64,000 nucleotides of DNA from Paenibacillus durus (GCF_000756615.1 NZ_CP009288.1:1488001-1552000), one strand, 5' to 3'; shown: positions 30,591-40,352, counted from the first letter of the stretch. The notes: generated by a model from the sequence alone, not told the origin. Program-made: numbers and translations.

Positions 30591-31718
30591 TTACTCTACC
30601 GGCGGTTTGCTGTCAATAATCAGCTGCGCTTCGTCATTAGTGAGGTCGTAATTCAGGAACTGCTTATAGAAACTTACGGTTTCTTGGACGATGTTCAGGT
30701 CAGGAAACAGATCAGGATGCAGCGTTTTGGCCGCCCATTGGATTTGCAGCGCAGCTTCTGCGCCGTAACGGTCCCAGAGGAAAGCGCCGCTCGGGTTGTT
30801 ATAGACATGGCCGTTCTTAACGGCATTCAGTGTCTTCCATGCAGGATCGTCCATGATGTGGTCGGTATCCGTCAGGCCGCTGCCGATCATGATATAATCC
30901 GGATTCCAGGCAACAATCTGCTCCAGACTTACCGGCTTCATGTTGCCGCTAATCTCTTGAGCGGCATTGACGCCGCCAGCTACTTCAATCCAGTTCTGGA
31001 TCATCGTGTCCTTACCGTCAACCTGAAGCGGCGACAGGGACTGTATATGCAGCACCTTAGGCTTATCCGACTCGGGAATTTTGGAAGTTACAGCCGTTAT
31101 CTGTTCGAGCTTGCCATCCAGATAGCTGATAAAGGAATCGGCCCGGGTACGCGCATCTTCCCCAAGAATGTCTCCCGTCAGCCGGAAGCATTCTTTCATC
31201 TCGTCGAAATTCGTAAAGTTCAGCGTCACTGTGGGAATTCCGGCATTCTCCAGAGGCTGAATCAGCGGAGAACCGGTTGACGCAAAGGCTATGTCAGGCT
31301 TGTTCTTCAGCACCTCTTCCATTTGAGCTTCTGATTTGGTGAAGGCGGTCACGGCATTTTTCATCTGCGGATTTACTTTGTACAGCCAAGGGACCGACTT
31401 GGGCGTAGAAATGGTGGACACGATTTTGCCGCCGGCTCCAAGGATCGTCACGACTTCATTATGAGCAGGCCAGGCGTCAGCAATTGTATTGATTTGCGAG
31501 GGAATTGTTACCTGACGTCCGTCGGTGTCCGTAATGGTCTTGCCTGTATCGGCTGTCTGCGAGGAGGCCGCCTGAGGTGAGGCTGCCGGCGATGCCGCGG
31601 TTCCGGTGTCACCGTTATTTCCATTTGTATTATTGCTTCCGCATCCCGCCAGAACCAGGACTAGTGCAGCCGATAGTATGAACGCTACTAAGCTTTTTTC
31701 ATTGAATCTTTTTTGCAT
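30591..31718 (-). CDS. Iron-type ABC transporter substrate-binding lipoprotein
   Basis: 375-aa FecB/BtuF-type lipoprotein (lipobox LAGC, Cys26), with TDGRQVTIPSQINTIADAWP, the long linking helix fold (class III binding protein) and the tail motif WDRYGAEAALQIQWAAKTLHP. Start ATG 31718 follows GGAGGT; an upstream frame adds 18 residues without support. Third gene of the minus-strand operon permease-ATPase-binding protein. The substrate could be a siderophore, heme or cobalamin; the sequence does not decide. Confidence 0.9.
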   Translation of the reverse strand: MQKRFNEKSLVAFILSAALVLVLAGCGSNNTNGNNGDTGTAASPAASPQAASSQTADTGKTITDTDGRQVTIPSQINTIADAWPAHNEVVTILGAGGKIVSTISTPKSVPWLYKVNPQMKNAVTAFTKSEAQMEEVLKNKPDIAFASTGSPLIQPLENAGIPTVTLNFTNFDEMKECFRLTGDILGEDARTRADSFISYLDGKLEQITAVTSKIPESDKPKVLHIQSLSPLQVDGKDTMIQNWIEVAGGVNAAQEISGNMKPVSLEQIVAWNPDYIMIGSGLTDTDHIMDDPAWKTLNAVKNGHVYNNPSGAFLWDRYGAEAALQIQWAAKTLHPDLFPDLNIVQETVSFYKQFLNYDLTNDEAQLIIDSKPPVE

Positions 31719-31755
31719 GATAGTACCTCCTATAACTATGAATGATGAAGTGCGA

Positions 31756-32565
31756 TTAAGACAACTCCTCAAGCATTTGACTTCCCGTCCGCATAAGCGG
31801 AACGCATGTCTTCACTTTCTGTCCTGTGGCGGCGGTAAGTTCCGCAATCTCGACATTGATGCCGTATGCGGATTTCAAATTTTCGGATGTTACCACCTCC
31901 TTCACAGATCCTGCCAGGAAAGGAAGCCCGCGGCGCAAGAGCGCCACTCTGTCTGAGCATAAAAAGGCGTGATCCGGAAAATGCGACGTCATGACTACCG
32001 TCATTCCCCGATTGCTAAGCAGCCGGATTTGCTCCAGCATTCGGATCTGATTGCCGAAGTCCAGATTGGATGTCGGCTCGTCCATTATCAAGATGTCCGG
32101 CTGCTGCGCCAGCGCCCGGGCGATCAGGACCATCTGCCGCTCTCCTCCGCTCAGCTCCGTATAGATTCGATCCCGAAGATAAGTGATCTGAAGCATTTGC
32201 AAGGCCTCATCGGCAATGCTCCGGTCTTTGGAGCTCGGTGAGGCGAACAGTCCGAGATGGGCGGTGCGGCCCATGGTGACCACATCGAAGACGCTGAATG
32301 GAAAAGGGGCGCCGTGCGCCTGGGGGACGTAGCCAACGGAACGGGCCAGCATTTGTCTGGACCATCCTTCGGTGCTCTGCCCTTTAATTTTGACTGTTCC
32401 CCCTAAGGGCTTCAGAAAATACAGCAAGGTCTTGAACAAGGTTGTTTTGCCTGCGCCGTTGGGACCGAGCAGACACATAATCTCCCCGGCCTGAACCGAG
32501 AAGGAAACCTCTTTGACGATTGGCTGACTGCCATAACCGCAGGAGAGATTCTCGACTTCGAGCAT
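31756..32565 (-). CDS. Iron-type ABC transporter ATPase
   Basis: 269-aa ATPase: Walker A GPNGAGKTTLF, signature LSGGERQMV, Walker B ILIMDEPTSNLD. Start at ATG 32565, whose A is the last base of the permease stop (TGATG); an upstream GTG adds three residues. Confidence 0.95.
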   Translation of the reverse strand: MLEVENLSCGYGSQPIVKEVSFSVQAGEIMCLLGPNGAGKTTLFKTLLYFLKPLGGTVKIKGQSTEGWSRQMLARSVGYVPQAHGAPFPFSVFDVVTMGRTAHLGLFASPSSKDRSIADEALQMLQITYLRDRIYTELSGGERQMVLIARALAQQPDILIMDEPTSNLDFGNQIRMLEQIRLLSNRGMTVVMTSHFPDHAFLCSDRVALLRRGLPFLAGSVKEVVTSENLKSAYGINVEIAELTAATGQKVKTCVPLMRTGSQMLEELS

Positions 32566-33638
32566 CAGTCCCACCCCCTTTTTCCGGTAAGGAGCAGCAC
32601 AATGAAAAAGGGAGCTCCGATCAGGGAAGTCAGGATTCCAAGCGGGATTTCCATGGTAAGCGCGCTGCGGGCAATATCATCGACAAGCAGCAGATAGGTT
32701 GCGCCATAAAGCGCGGAGACAGGCAGCAGCACTTTGTAGTTCGGCCCGACGACCATACGCGAGAGATGAGGCACGATTAGACCTACCCAGCCGATCATGC
32801 CGCTGACGGATACTGCTGCGGCGGTCAGCAGGGTGGAGCATATGATGGTGACGATGCGGATTCTGGCCGTATTGACACCGAGCGACTGGGCTTCTTCCTC
32901 GCCAAAAGACAGTACGTTCAGCTTCCAGCGAAGCAGAAGAAGCGGTGTCAAACCGATGAACACGAGCGGGGCAAGGATGGCCAAATCATCCAGTCCGACA
33001 AGAGATAAGCCGCCCATCAGCCAAAAGGTGATGGAGGGAAGCTTGTTGTCGGGATCGGCGGCCAGCTTAATAATCGAGGTGAACGAGCCGAACACGGTGG
33101 AAATGACGATCCCTGTCAGCACCAGGGAAAGCACCGCCCCCCCTCTGCGGCTGACAAGCGATCCAATGGAGTAGGTCAGCGCCACCGCTCCAATACCGAG
33201 CAGGAAGGACAGCAGTTGAATGCCTGCCGGGCCAAGCGACAGCAGCATTGCAAGCGCCGCGCCGAATCCCGCCCCGGCAGAGGCGCCCAGAATATCCGGC
33301 GACACCATCGGATTGCGGAACAAGCCTTGGTACGAAGCTCCGGCGGCAGCCAAGGCCCCGCCGACGAGCAGGGCGGCGGCGATTCGCGGAATGCGCACAT
33401 TGAACAGGACGGTGCTTACAGAATCCGGTCCCGGGTCGGGCAGTCCGAGCAGGCGGGCCCGGAAGATATCCGCCATCTGGGACAGCGAGACGCTGTAACG
33501 TCCGAGTGTGAAGGAGAGGAGCAGCACGGCAATCGGCAGTCCGGCGGTCAGGACGATTCGGATCACCCGTCTGCGTTTGCCGGAGGAATTCGTCGTTTGA
33601 CCCAACATTTCGGAAGTTTGTGTCATTTTTGCGTTCAT
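32565..33638 (-). CDS. Iron-type ABC transporter permease (FecCD family)
   Basis: 357-aa FecCD/BtuC-type permease, about ten membrane helices; signatures FNVRIPRIAAALLVGGALAA, GASYQGLFRNPMVSPDILG, WVGLIVPHLSRMVVGP. ATG follows GGAGG. First gene of the operon. Confidence 0.95.
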   Translation of the reverse strand: MNAKMTQTSEMLGQTTNSSGKRRRVIRIVLTAGLPIAVLLLSFTLGRYSVSLSQMADIFRARLLGLPDPGPDSVSTVLFNVRIPRIAAALLVGGALAAAGASYQGLFRNPMVSPDILGASAGAGFGAALAMLLSLGPAGIQLLSFLLGIGAVALTYSIGSLVSRRGGAVLSLVLTGIVISTVFGSFTSIIKLAADPDNKLPSITFWLMGGLSLVGLDDLAILAPLVFIGLTPLLLLRWKLNVLSFGEEEAQSLGVNTARIRIVTIICSTLLTAAAVSVSGMIGWVGLIVPHLSRMVVGPNYKVLLPVSALYGATYLLLVDDIARSALTMEIPLGILTSLIGAPFFIVLLLTGKRGWD

Positions 33639-33997
33639 CCTTCAGCCTCCTTTTTTCTGAATGTTTCTGAAACCAGCTTGAAAGCCTAAGTTTTTTACAT
33701 TTTGATATAAAAAGATAAAAATTGTTATGACATTTAGCATATATTCATTATTATTATATATAATTAGACATGATTAGAGTAGAAAAGACAGCGGAATTCG
33801 CGTTCGTTGCCATAGCGTTTCTGGAGATTTTGATCACAGGCCGATAATCCCGATTTTTTCCTTCATTAATCTCAGCTTCAAACTCATCCTCGCTTTGGTT
33901 GACATCCCCCCTAAAATTCTTTAAGATGTCTAAGTATCTGAATATACGGTCATTTACACATTGGATCAGCCAAAATTTAAAATAACAGGTGATGAAC
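33639..33997. other. Gap upstream of the iron-type ABC operon
   Basis: About 360 AT-rich bases. It must hold the promoter of the minus-strand operon, but no clear Fur box or strong sigma-A promoter was found. An 81-codon minus-strand frame (33754-33999) has no ribosome binding site and no recognisable product. Confidence 0.4.
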
Positions 33998-34276
33998 ATG
34001 TCTTATAAACCGGTAATCACGAACGTGACGAAGGCCAGCAGCAACGACAAGGAAGGGCTGTATGAATTTATAATTAAGCTTGCTGACGGAACGGAATGCC
34101 GTGCGTTCTACCATCGGTTTCCTGAATGGAGAATGACGAACATCAGCCGGCTTCTGAAGACTCCCTGCCCGATTTGCCGCAAGGACTTCATTTGTAAATG
34201 CATGGAGGCGTTCACCGGAGACTTGGAAGATCAAATGATCGGTGACAACTGGATTGAGAAGACCACTGCCGAGTAA
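33998..34276 (+). CDS. Small Cys-rich hypothetical protein
   Basis: 92 aa, soluble, with a cysteine cluster CPICRKDFICKC near residues 61-72 that could bind zinc. Start ATG 33998 or 33992 (ACAGGTG upstream). No recognised family. Followed by its own terminator. Confidence 0.65.
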   Translation: MSYKPVITNVTKASSNDKEGLYEFIIKLADGTECRAFYHRFPEWRMTNISRLLKTPCPICRKDFICKCMEAFTGDLEDQMIGDNWIEKTTAE

Positions 34277-34300
34277 CGGCAGCGAACAGGAACCTGGAGG

Positions 34301-34324
34301 CGCGGGAAGATTCCCGCGTTTTTG
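34301..34324 (+). terminator. Terminator after the Cys-rich small protein
   Basis: CGCGGGAA/TTCCCGCG hairpin followed by TTTTTG. Confidence 0.8.
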
Positions 34325-34376
34325 TTTTGCCTTAAAACGGGGAAAGATAGAGTAATGAAGGAAGGAGGGGAGCCGG

Positions 34377-34916
34377 ATGGCTGATGTGAGAAGAACGCAA
34401 TTCACCGATCAGGAGATACCGGAAGAACAAGGAAAGATGGAAGAACGGGAAAAAGCAAAGGAATCGTCGAAGATGAAAGAGTGGTCAAAAGCGGAAGTGC
34501 CCGAAAAAAACGCAGACACCGAAGAGGCATCCATCGTTCTGATCGACGGCGTCTGTCATTTATGCGGGTGGCTCACGACCTTCATTATTCCCCGTGATCC
34601 GGAAGGACGTTTTCGTTTCGCGCCACTGCAGAGCGACATCGGGCGTAAGCTGCTGGAAAAGGGCGGGCTGGACGCTCATCGGCTGGATACGGTAGTGCTG
34701 ATAGAGAAGGGAAGGTATTATACGGAATCGGCTGCTGCTCTCCGTATTCTGCGCAGACTTCGCTTTCCCTGGCCGGCCGTTTATCTGTTTATTGCCGTAC
34801 CGGCTCCGCTGCGCAACAAGCTGTACCGGTATGTGGCGAAGAACCGCTACCGCTGGTTCGGCCGCGATGATCATTGCCTTGTGCCTACGCCGGAAATCCG
34901 GGGGCGGTTTTTGTAG
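34377..34916 (+). CDS. DUF393 (DCC-family) thiol-disulfide protein
   Basis: 179 aa; after a charged, probably disordered 50-residue N-terminus comes the DCC motif IDGVCHLCGW (C60, C63) and the family end YRWFGRDDHCLVPTPE. Such proteins are presumed thiol-disulfide oxidoreductases. ATG follows AAGGAGGGG. The long charged N-terminus is unusual; an internal start was not supported by a ribosome binding site. Confidence 0.88.
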   Translation: MADVRRTQFTDQEIPEEQGKMEEREKAKESSKMKEWSKAEVPEKNADTEEASIVLIDGVCHLCGWLTTFIIPRDPEGRFRFAPLQSDIGRKLLEKGGLDAHRLDTVVLIEKGRYYTESAAALRILRRLRFPWPAVYLFIAVPAPLRNKLYRYVAKNRYRWFGRDDHCLVPTPEIRGRFL

Positions 34917-34996
34917 TGTGATCCCCTTCACGTTGTACGTTTGCTGGCTAGGGAAACGAACAAGATGGCCGACTCAATTATCTCGATTTTTAAATA

Positions 34997-35025
34997 TTGC
35001 CGTGTCCCAATAAATATGCTAGTAT
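34997..35025 (+). promoter_or_regulatory. Promoter of Tad cluster 1
   Basis: -35 TTGCCG (34997-35002), 17 bases, -10 TAGTAT (35020-35025); predicted start near 35032, about 120 bases before the first gene. Confidence 0.6.
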
Positions 35026-35052
35026 AGCTGTAAATTATAGGAATAGTGACGG

Positions 35053-35101
35053 AAGCACCGTTCATTAACCGTTTGTCGCGGTTATTGGCGGTGCTTTTTT
35101 G
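35053..35101 (+). terminator. Intrinsic terminator in the Tad cluster 1 leader (attenuator candidate)
   Basis: Two-tier hairpin: AAGCACCG/CGGTGCTT (35053-35060 with 35089-35096) and inner AACC/GGTT, followed by a run of T. It lies between the promoter and the first gene, so most transcripts would end here unless the hairpin is prevented. It may be an attenuator, or the end of a 70-base RNA. Confidence 0.7.
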
Positions 35102-35150
35102 CTGTCTTCTTATAAGTAAATTACGAGGAAGTTAAGGAAGGGGGAAGGTT

Positions 35151-36317
35151 ATGGCCGCTAACATCGTGCTCGCCGTGCGTGAAACCCAGTATATCGAACC
35201 GCTGCTGCACTATATACACCACAGCGAGTATGGCGAAATGCTGAATATTAAGGCGTTCAGCCGAATGGATATTTTTACCGAGTACATGAAGGGCGGAGAA
35301 GCGCCTGACGCGGTTGTCGGCGATCCCGCATTCATCGAGGCGTGGCTCGTTGGGGGCCGGGCGGCGGTGCCTTGGGCGATTCTGGAGGAAGCCGGCGGCG
35401 CGGCGTTCACGGAGAATCAAAGTGCTGCAGGCGGCAAACGGATTGCAAAATACCAAGCGCTGCCGGCGCTGCTGTCCTCCATGCTTCAGTTGTGTGAAGT
35501 ACAGCGGCACCGCACAGCTTCCGGTTTGGGTGAAGGCACTTTGCTGCTTGGAGTTGTGTCGGGAAGCGGCAGCAGCGGCAAAACGACGGTCGCGATGAAC
35601 TTAGCCAAGCAGTTTGGGTGCCAAGGGTTGTCCGTATTTTATCTAAATCTTGAGACGGTGAACAGCAGCGGGTTGTTTCTGCATCCTTCCTGGGGCAACG
35701 GTCCGGGTCTGGAGCGGCTTTTGTACGAGATCCAAGCCTCCAAAGATAAAGGGCATGCTTCGGAAATCGGCATAAGACGCTATGCTGTAAGACTGGACGC
35801 GCTGCACTGCGATACCTTCAGACCTGTCAGCAATGTTAAGGAAATGCTGCAAATGAGCGCAGGGGATGCGCAGGAGCTGATGGAACTGCTGGCCGGGGAC
35901 GGCGGCTATGATATCGTCATCGTCGATACAGGCAGCATTGGGGAAGAACGCGCCGGGGCGGTGCTGCAATGCTGCAGGCGTCTGGTTTGGGTGCTTCGGG
36001 ACGACGAGATGGGCGTCTACAAAACAGGAAAGTGGCTGTCGCACTTCACTTCTCCGCATTCCGGGATGAAGGCTGATTTGTCCGGCAAGAGCCTGTTTGC
36101 AGTAAATTTCGCCAGGGAGAATGCCCCGCAGTTACCTTCCAGTGAGGGAATAGAGCCCGATGTCCTGCTGCCCTACATCTCCTCCTGGAATCTGCCCAAT
36201 AGAGGGGAGCTAAGTCTCAATTCACCGCTGTTCCAGCGCGGCATCCAGAAGCTATGCGGAATAATTACGGGAATGCCTCCTCTTAAGCCTCAGTCAGGCG
36301 GAGAGGAAAATTCATGA
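35151..36317 (+). CDS. CpaE-like MinD-family ATPase (Tad cluster 1)
   Basis: 388 aa: N-terminal receiver-like domain and a MinD/ParA-type ATPase with P-loop SGSGSSGKTT near residue 136 and VIVDTGS. In Tad systems CpaE/TadZ places the pilus machine. The stop overlaps the next gene (ATGA). GGGGGAAGG precedes ATG. Confidence 0.82.
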   Translation: MAANIVLAVRETQYIEPLLHYIHHSEYGEMLNIKAFSRMDIFTEYMKGGEAPDAVVGDPAFIEAWLVGGRAAVPWAILEEAGGAAFTENQSAAGGKRIAKYQALPALLSSMLQLCEVQRHRTASGLGEGTLLLGVVSGSGSSGKTTVAMNLAKQFGCQGLSVFYLNLETVNSSGLFLHPSWGNGPGLERLLYEIQASKDKGHASEIGIRRYAVRLDALHCDTFRPVSNVKEMLQMSAGDAQELMELLAGDGGYDIVIVDTGSIGEERAGAVLQCCRRLVWVLRDDEMGVYKTGKWLSHFTSPHSGMKADLSGKSLFAVNFARENAPQLPSSEGIEPDVLLPYISSWNLPNRGELSLNSPLFQRGIQKLCGIITGMPPLKPQSGGEENS

Positions 36318-37561
36318 ATGACGAACTATTCCGGGCTCTTCGCAGCGATATACGTTCGGGTCTGGATGTGACCTCCTCCGTGGGAAACGGCGAGCTGATC
36401 TCGCATATTGAAAAGACGATTTTTGAGCGGGAAGAGCTGCGATCGTTAACGGCCCAGGAGAAGCGTTCGCTTGTCCGCAGACTGTTCGATTCCTTTCGGG
36501 GTCTGGATGTGCTTCAGCCGCTCGTGGACAATCCGGCCATCAGCGAGATTATGATTAACAGCCACGAAGATATTTTTGTCGAAGAGGAAGGGGAGATCCG
36601 CCGCCTGTCGCTGGCGTTTGAATCGGCAGACAGGCTGGAGGATATTATCCAGATTGTCGTTTCCGACGTCAACCGCGTAGTGAACGAATCGTCACCGATT
36701 GTCGATGCGCGCTTAAAAGACGGCTCGCGGGTCAATATTGTGCTCCCGCCCGTCGCGCTGAAGGGTCCGGCGATGACGATCCGAAAGTTTCCCGAGTCGC
36801 CGATGACCATGGATGATCTTGTCCGCCGGGAAGCCATCAGCCAGGAAGCGGCCGATCTGTTGAAGACGCTCGCAGCCGCTAAATACAATATTTTTATCAG
36901 CGGCGGAACGGGCTCGGGCAAGACGACCTTTCTGAACGCATTATCCCAGTTCATTCCTCCGCAGGAGAGAGTTATTACAATTGAGGATTCGGCAGAGCTG
37001 CAAATTGTGACCGTGCCTAACCTGGTGTCCCTGGAGACCAGGAACGCTAACACGGAGGGAAGGGGAGAAATCACCATCCGCGATCTGATCCGCTCGTCAC
37101 TGCGGATGCGTCCCAACCGGATCGTCGTCGGCGAGGTGCGCGGCGCAGAGGCGCTCGATATGCTGCAGGCGATGAATACTGGACATGACGGATCGTTATC
37201 CACCGGCCACGCCAACAGCGCGCGCGATATGGTCAGCCGCCTGGAAACGATGGTGCTGAGCGGCGCCGATCTTCCGGTTGCCGTCGTTAGGCAGCAGATC
37301 AGCTCGGCCATCGACATTTTTGTCCATCTGGCGAGGCTGCGCGACCGCTCGAGGCGGGTTACGGAGATCAGCGAGGTTGTCGGGCTTAATGACGGAGAAG
37401 TGCAGCTGAACCCGCTGTACGAATTCCGGGAAACCGGCGAGAGCGAAGGACGGCTGCGGGGCGCGCTGGAAGCAAGCGGCAATCCTTTACGGCACACAGA
37501 GAAGCTGGCCATGGCGGGAATGGCTTTTACTCCGCTGAGTCGTTATGAGGGCCCGGTTTAA
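36314..37561 (+). CDS. cpaF: Tad pilus assembly ATPase CpaF/TadA
   Basis: 415-aa secretion ATPase of the VirB11/PilT superfamily: Walker A ISGGTGSGKTTFLNAL (near 196), Walker B RPNRIVVGEVRG (near 266), His box TGHANSARDM. It powers assembly of Flp pili. Confidence 0.96.
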   Translation: MNDELFRALRSDIRSGLDVTSSVGNGELISHIEKTIFEREELRSLTAQEKRSLVRRLFDSFRGLDVLQPLVDNPAISEIMINSHEDIFVEEEGEIRRLSLAFESADRLEDIIQIVVSDVNRVVNESSPIVDARLKDGSRVNIVLPPVALKGPAMTIRKFPESPMTMDDLVRREAISQEAADLLKTLAAAKYNIFISGGTGSGKTTFLNALSQFIPPQERVITIEDSAELQIVTVPNLVSLETRNANTEGRGEITIRDLIRSSLRMRPNRIVVGEVRGAEALDMLQAMNTGHDGSLSTGHANSARDMVSRLETMVLSGADLPVAVVRQQISSAIDIFVHLARLRDRSRRVTEISEVVGLNDGEVQLNPLYEFRETGESEGRLRGALEASGNPLRHTEKLAMAGMAFTPLSRYEGPV

Positions 37562-37583
37562 ATAAGGAAGGGAGGCGGGGCTA

Positions 37584-38492
37584 ATGCCCGAAATATGGAG
37601 AAGGAACCGGGGGACGGCGGATCGTGCAGCATCCGATCGTCATCCGGTCATCCGTGAACCGGCTATCCGGAGGCCGTCCCGGACTGAGGCGGTTAAGCGG
37701 AGTCATGCCAGCCGAGAACAGGCGGGGAGCGGCGATGTCGCTGTACCGCGCTTGCCGGATTACACCGTATACACGCTGAATTCGCGGCAGAGAATCATTT
37801 CGGTAGCGGCAGGTGGCTTCATTCTATTTGGGGTCGGCTATCTGTTCTATCACAACCTGGTTATCGCCTTGTTATTGTCGGCCGGAGGATACTTCGCCCC
37901 GCGCATTTGGAGGGATTATCTGAAGAAGCGCCGCCGAGCTATGCTTAACCTCCAGTTCAAGCAAATGCTATTCTCGCTCTCTTCCTCGCTGTCTGCGGGC
38001 AGGTCGGTGGAGAATGCATTTCGTGAAGCGGTGCAGGATTTGAAAATGCTCGATCCGGAGGGCGGCAGCGATATGATTGCCGAGCTGAATATTATCTGCG
38101 CGCGGCTTGAATATGGACAGCCGATTGAAGAAGCGCTGCTTGATTTCAGCAAGAGGGCAGATATGGAGGATATCCGGCGGTTCGCCGATGTCTTCTCCGT
38201 CTGCAAACGGACGGGCGGCGACCTGGTAGAGGTAGTCCGCCGCACCTCAAGCATCATCGGCGAGAAGCTGGATGTCCAACAGGAGATCGCGGTCAGCATT
38301 TCCCAAAAACGGTTCGAATCCAAAGCACTGCTTGTTTCCCCGCTCATTATGCTGTTGTTTATGAGTTTTAGCGCCGGGGACTATATGCAGCCTATGTATA
38401 CCGGGTTCGGCATGCTGATCTCTACGTTTGCGCTGGCTGGGCTGATTCTGTGTTATTTCTGGATCAGCAAAATTATGGACATTCCACTGTAA
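37584..38492 (+). CDS. tadB: Tad inner-membrane protein TadB
   Basis: 302 aa with two N-terminal helices, a cytoplasmic T2SSF domain (FKQMLFSLSSSLSAGRSVENAF, FSVCKRTGGDLVEVVRR) and C-terminal helices. The first 55 residues are basic and low-complexity. Platform protein of the pilus machine. Confidence 0.92.
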   Translation: MPEIWRRNRGTADRAASDRHPVIREPAIRRPSRTEAVKRSHASREQAGSGDVAVPRLPDYTVYTLNSRQRIISVAAGGFILFGVGYLFYHNLVIALLLSAGGYFAPRIWRDYLKKRRRAMLNLQFKQMLFSLSSSLSAGRSVENAFREAVQDLKMLDPEGGSDMIAELNIICARLEYGQPIEEALLDFSKRADMEDIRRFADVFSVCKRTGGDLVEVVRRTSSIIGEKLDVQQEIAVSISQKRFESKALLVSPLIMLLFMSFSAGDYMQPMYTGFGMLISTFALAGLILCYFWISKIMDIPL

Positions 38493-38497
38493 GGAGA

Positions 38498-39376
38498 GTG
38501 GGGAATCTGAGATGGATTTGCGGATTGGCGGCCATTGCGCTGATCATGGGCTGGGTAGCGCTGCGCGCCAGAAGCGGGAAGAGGTACGCTGCCCTGCGGA
38601 GCATGCCAGTGGACGGCTTGCGGTTGCGCAGTCTTTCGGAACCGCTGCTTATGCTTCTGGAGAAGGGTGGAGCTACCCGGAAGTTTCCGGTATTCGCATT
38701 CCGGCTGCAGCGGTCGGTTCAGCGAATATACGGACAGCGCCACAGTGCGGAAATAACACTGCTGTATATGGGAGAGATGCTGGCCTACAGTTGGCTGCTC
38801 CTCTTGGGAGGCTGCGGCTTGGCAGCGCTCAGCGGAGAGCCGTCTGCGCTCATTCTGGGAATTATGCTGGCCATACTGCTTCCCGCCGCGCTTGCAGCCG
38901 ATCTGCACAAAAAGGTCAAGGTGCGTGAACAGCTCATCATGATGGAATTGCCGGATCTGCTGAGCGGGATTGTGCTGCTGGTCAGTGCGGGTGAGACGGT
39001 GCAGCGGGCGATTACGCGCTGCCTGGAAAGCAGAAAGAATGACAGCCATCCGCTCTACCGGGAACTGCTAACAATGACCGGCGAGTGGGAGAGCGGCTAT
39101 TCGCTTCAGCAGGCATTCGAGAATTTCAGCAAGCGCTGCGCAGTGCAGGAGGTCTCGCTCTTTACGACGACGGTGCTGTTGAATGTACGCAGAGGGGGAG
39201 GAGATTTCGCGCTCGCGCTTCGCGATTTATCCCGGCAGCTGTGGGAGAAGCGCAAGGCGGTCAGCCGGACGCGGGGGGAACAGGCATCCTCGAAACTGGT
39301 ATTTCCGATGGTCGTTATTTTTGTAATTGTAATTGTATTGGTGGGTACTCCGGCTTTTATGATGATGAATATGTAG
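38498..39376 (+). CDS. tadC: Tad inner-membrane protein TadC
   Basis: 292 aa with T2SSF domain (LPDLLSGIVLLVSAGETVQRAI) and flanking helices, partner of TadB. The start is uncertain: GTG 38498 keeps the gene clear of tadB but lies next to its ribosome binding site; a GTG at 38450 would overlap tadB by 43 bases. Confidence 0.9.
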   Translation: MGNLRWICGLAAIALIMGWVALRARSGKRYAALRSMPVDGLRLRSLSEPLLMLLEKGGATRKFPVFAFRLQRSVQRIYGQRHSAEITLLYMGEMLAYSWLLLLGGCGLAALSGEPSALILGIMLAILLPAALAADLHKKVKVREQLIMMELPDLLSGIVLLVSAGETVQRAITRCLESRKNDSHPLYRELLTMTGEWESGYSLQQAFENFSKRCAVQEVSLFTTTVLLNVRRGGGDFALALRDLSRQLWEKRKAVSRTRGEQASSKLVFPMVVIFVIVIVLVGTPAFMMMNM

Positions 39377-39389
39377 GAGGATGAGAAAC

Positions 39390-39578
39390 ATGTTGACTAT
39401 TGTGGAGAAAGGCAAAGATTTTTGGCTGGATGAGGAAGGCTTGGGCACGCTCGAAATGATTCTGATTATTGCTGTACTGGTCGCTGTGGTTGTATTGTTC
39501 CGCCAGAAGATCAAAGAGGTGATTTCGAATCTGATCGATACCGCTGGTGAAAAAAGCCAGGAAGTATTTGAAGAGTAA
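39390..39578 (+). CDS. Flp-type pilin, cluster 1
   Basis: 62 aa, ATG nine bases after TAGGAGG. Contains EEGLGTLEMILIIAVLVAVV: a G-xxxx-E prepilin peptidase site followed by a hydrophobic helix, then a short charged tail. Probably the major pilin. Confidence 0.88.
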   Translation: MLTIVEKGKDFWLDEEGLGTLEMILIIAVLVAVVVLFRQKIKEVISNLIDTAGEKSQEVFEE

Positions 39579-39590
39579 GCAGAGTTCAGG

Positions 39591-40265
39591 ATGAGAACAA
39601 AACTGCGAGGCGAGGAAGGAAGCTTCACCGTGGAGGCGGCAATGGTGCTGCCGATTATTATGTGCGTCACAATGCTGCTCGTGTTCTTCTGCTTGTACAG
39701 CTACCAGAAATCAATGCTGCTTCAAGTTGCGTCTTCAGCGACTGAGCAGGCAGCGTATAACTGGGGCAACAGCCATAAAGCCAGGGACGGATCGTTCCCG
39801 CAAGGGGAATATGATTCCCTCTATTGGCGAATCGGGGACGATCATCTGCTGGGCAGCTTGTTTGGGATCGGAGAGAATAGCGGTGCCGCTGTAATGCAGC
39901 TTCCAAACGGCGGCATGCAAGAAGATAATCTGCCTTCCGCCAAATTGGGGAAATCCGCTGTAAGAGTTCCGGACAATATGCCGGGAGAAATGAGCTACAA
40001 CTACACTTTCACGGGAAGAAAAGTAAATGCCAAACTTCGGAGGATGCTGCATTTGCCCGTTCTGGACGATATTCTTTCGGACGGAGCGCAGCCCGAGGTT
40101 ACCGCACAGTCTCTTGTGGCTGAGCCGGTGGAGTTTATCCGCACCGTGGATTTGATGCGTTACTATGGAGCCAAATTTCGCGGAAAGTCTGCGAATAATG
40201 AACCGAAGCAGGCCATGAAGCAGCAGGATGCTTCCGCCATGATGACTAAACTTGGAAACCGCTAA
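39591..40265 (+). CDS. TadE-like pseudopilin
   Basis: 224 aa; EEGSFTVEAAMVLPIIMCV near residue 8 is the TadE motif with G-xxxx-E cleavage site and hydrophobic helix. The rest is extracellular. A minor pilin. Confidence 0.88.
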   Translation: MRTKLRGEEGSFTVEAAMVLPIIMCVTMLLVFFCLYSYQKSMLLQVASSATEQAAYNWGNSHKARDGSFPQGEYDSLYWRIGDDHLLGSLFGIGENSGAAVMQLPNGGMQEDNLPSAKLGKSAVRVPDNMPGEMSYNYTFTGRKVNAKLRRMLHLPVLDDILSDGAQPEVTAQSLVAEPVEFIRTVDLMRYYGAKFRGKSANNEPKQAMKQQDASAMMTKLGNR

Positions 40266-40352
40266 GGGCAGGCAAACTATCCGATGTAATGATACCCAAA
40301 AGGTTTGCGGCTGACTCATCTGCTGCACATGTATAAATGAGAGGAAAAGAGG

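Noticed and set aside
33754..33999. 81-codon minus-strand gene
   Set aside because: No ribosome binding site, no recognisable domain, and it overlaps the start of the Cys-rich small gene.
36514..37512. 332-codon minus-strand frame
   Set aside because: Shadow of cpaF; serine- and arginine-rich nonsense.
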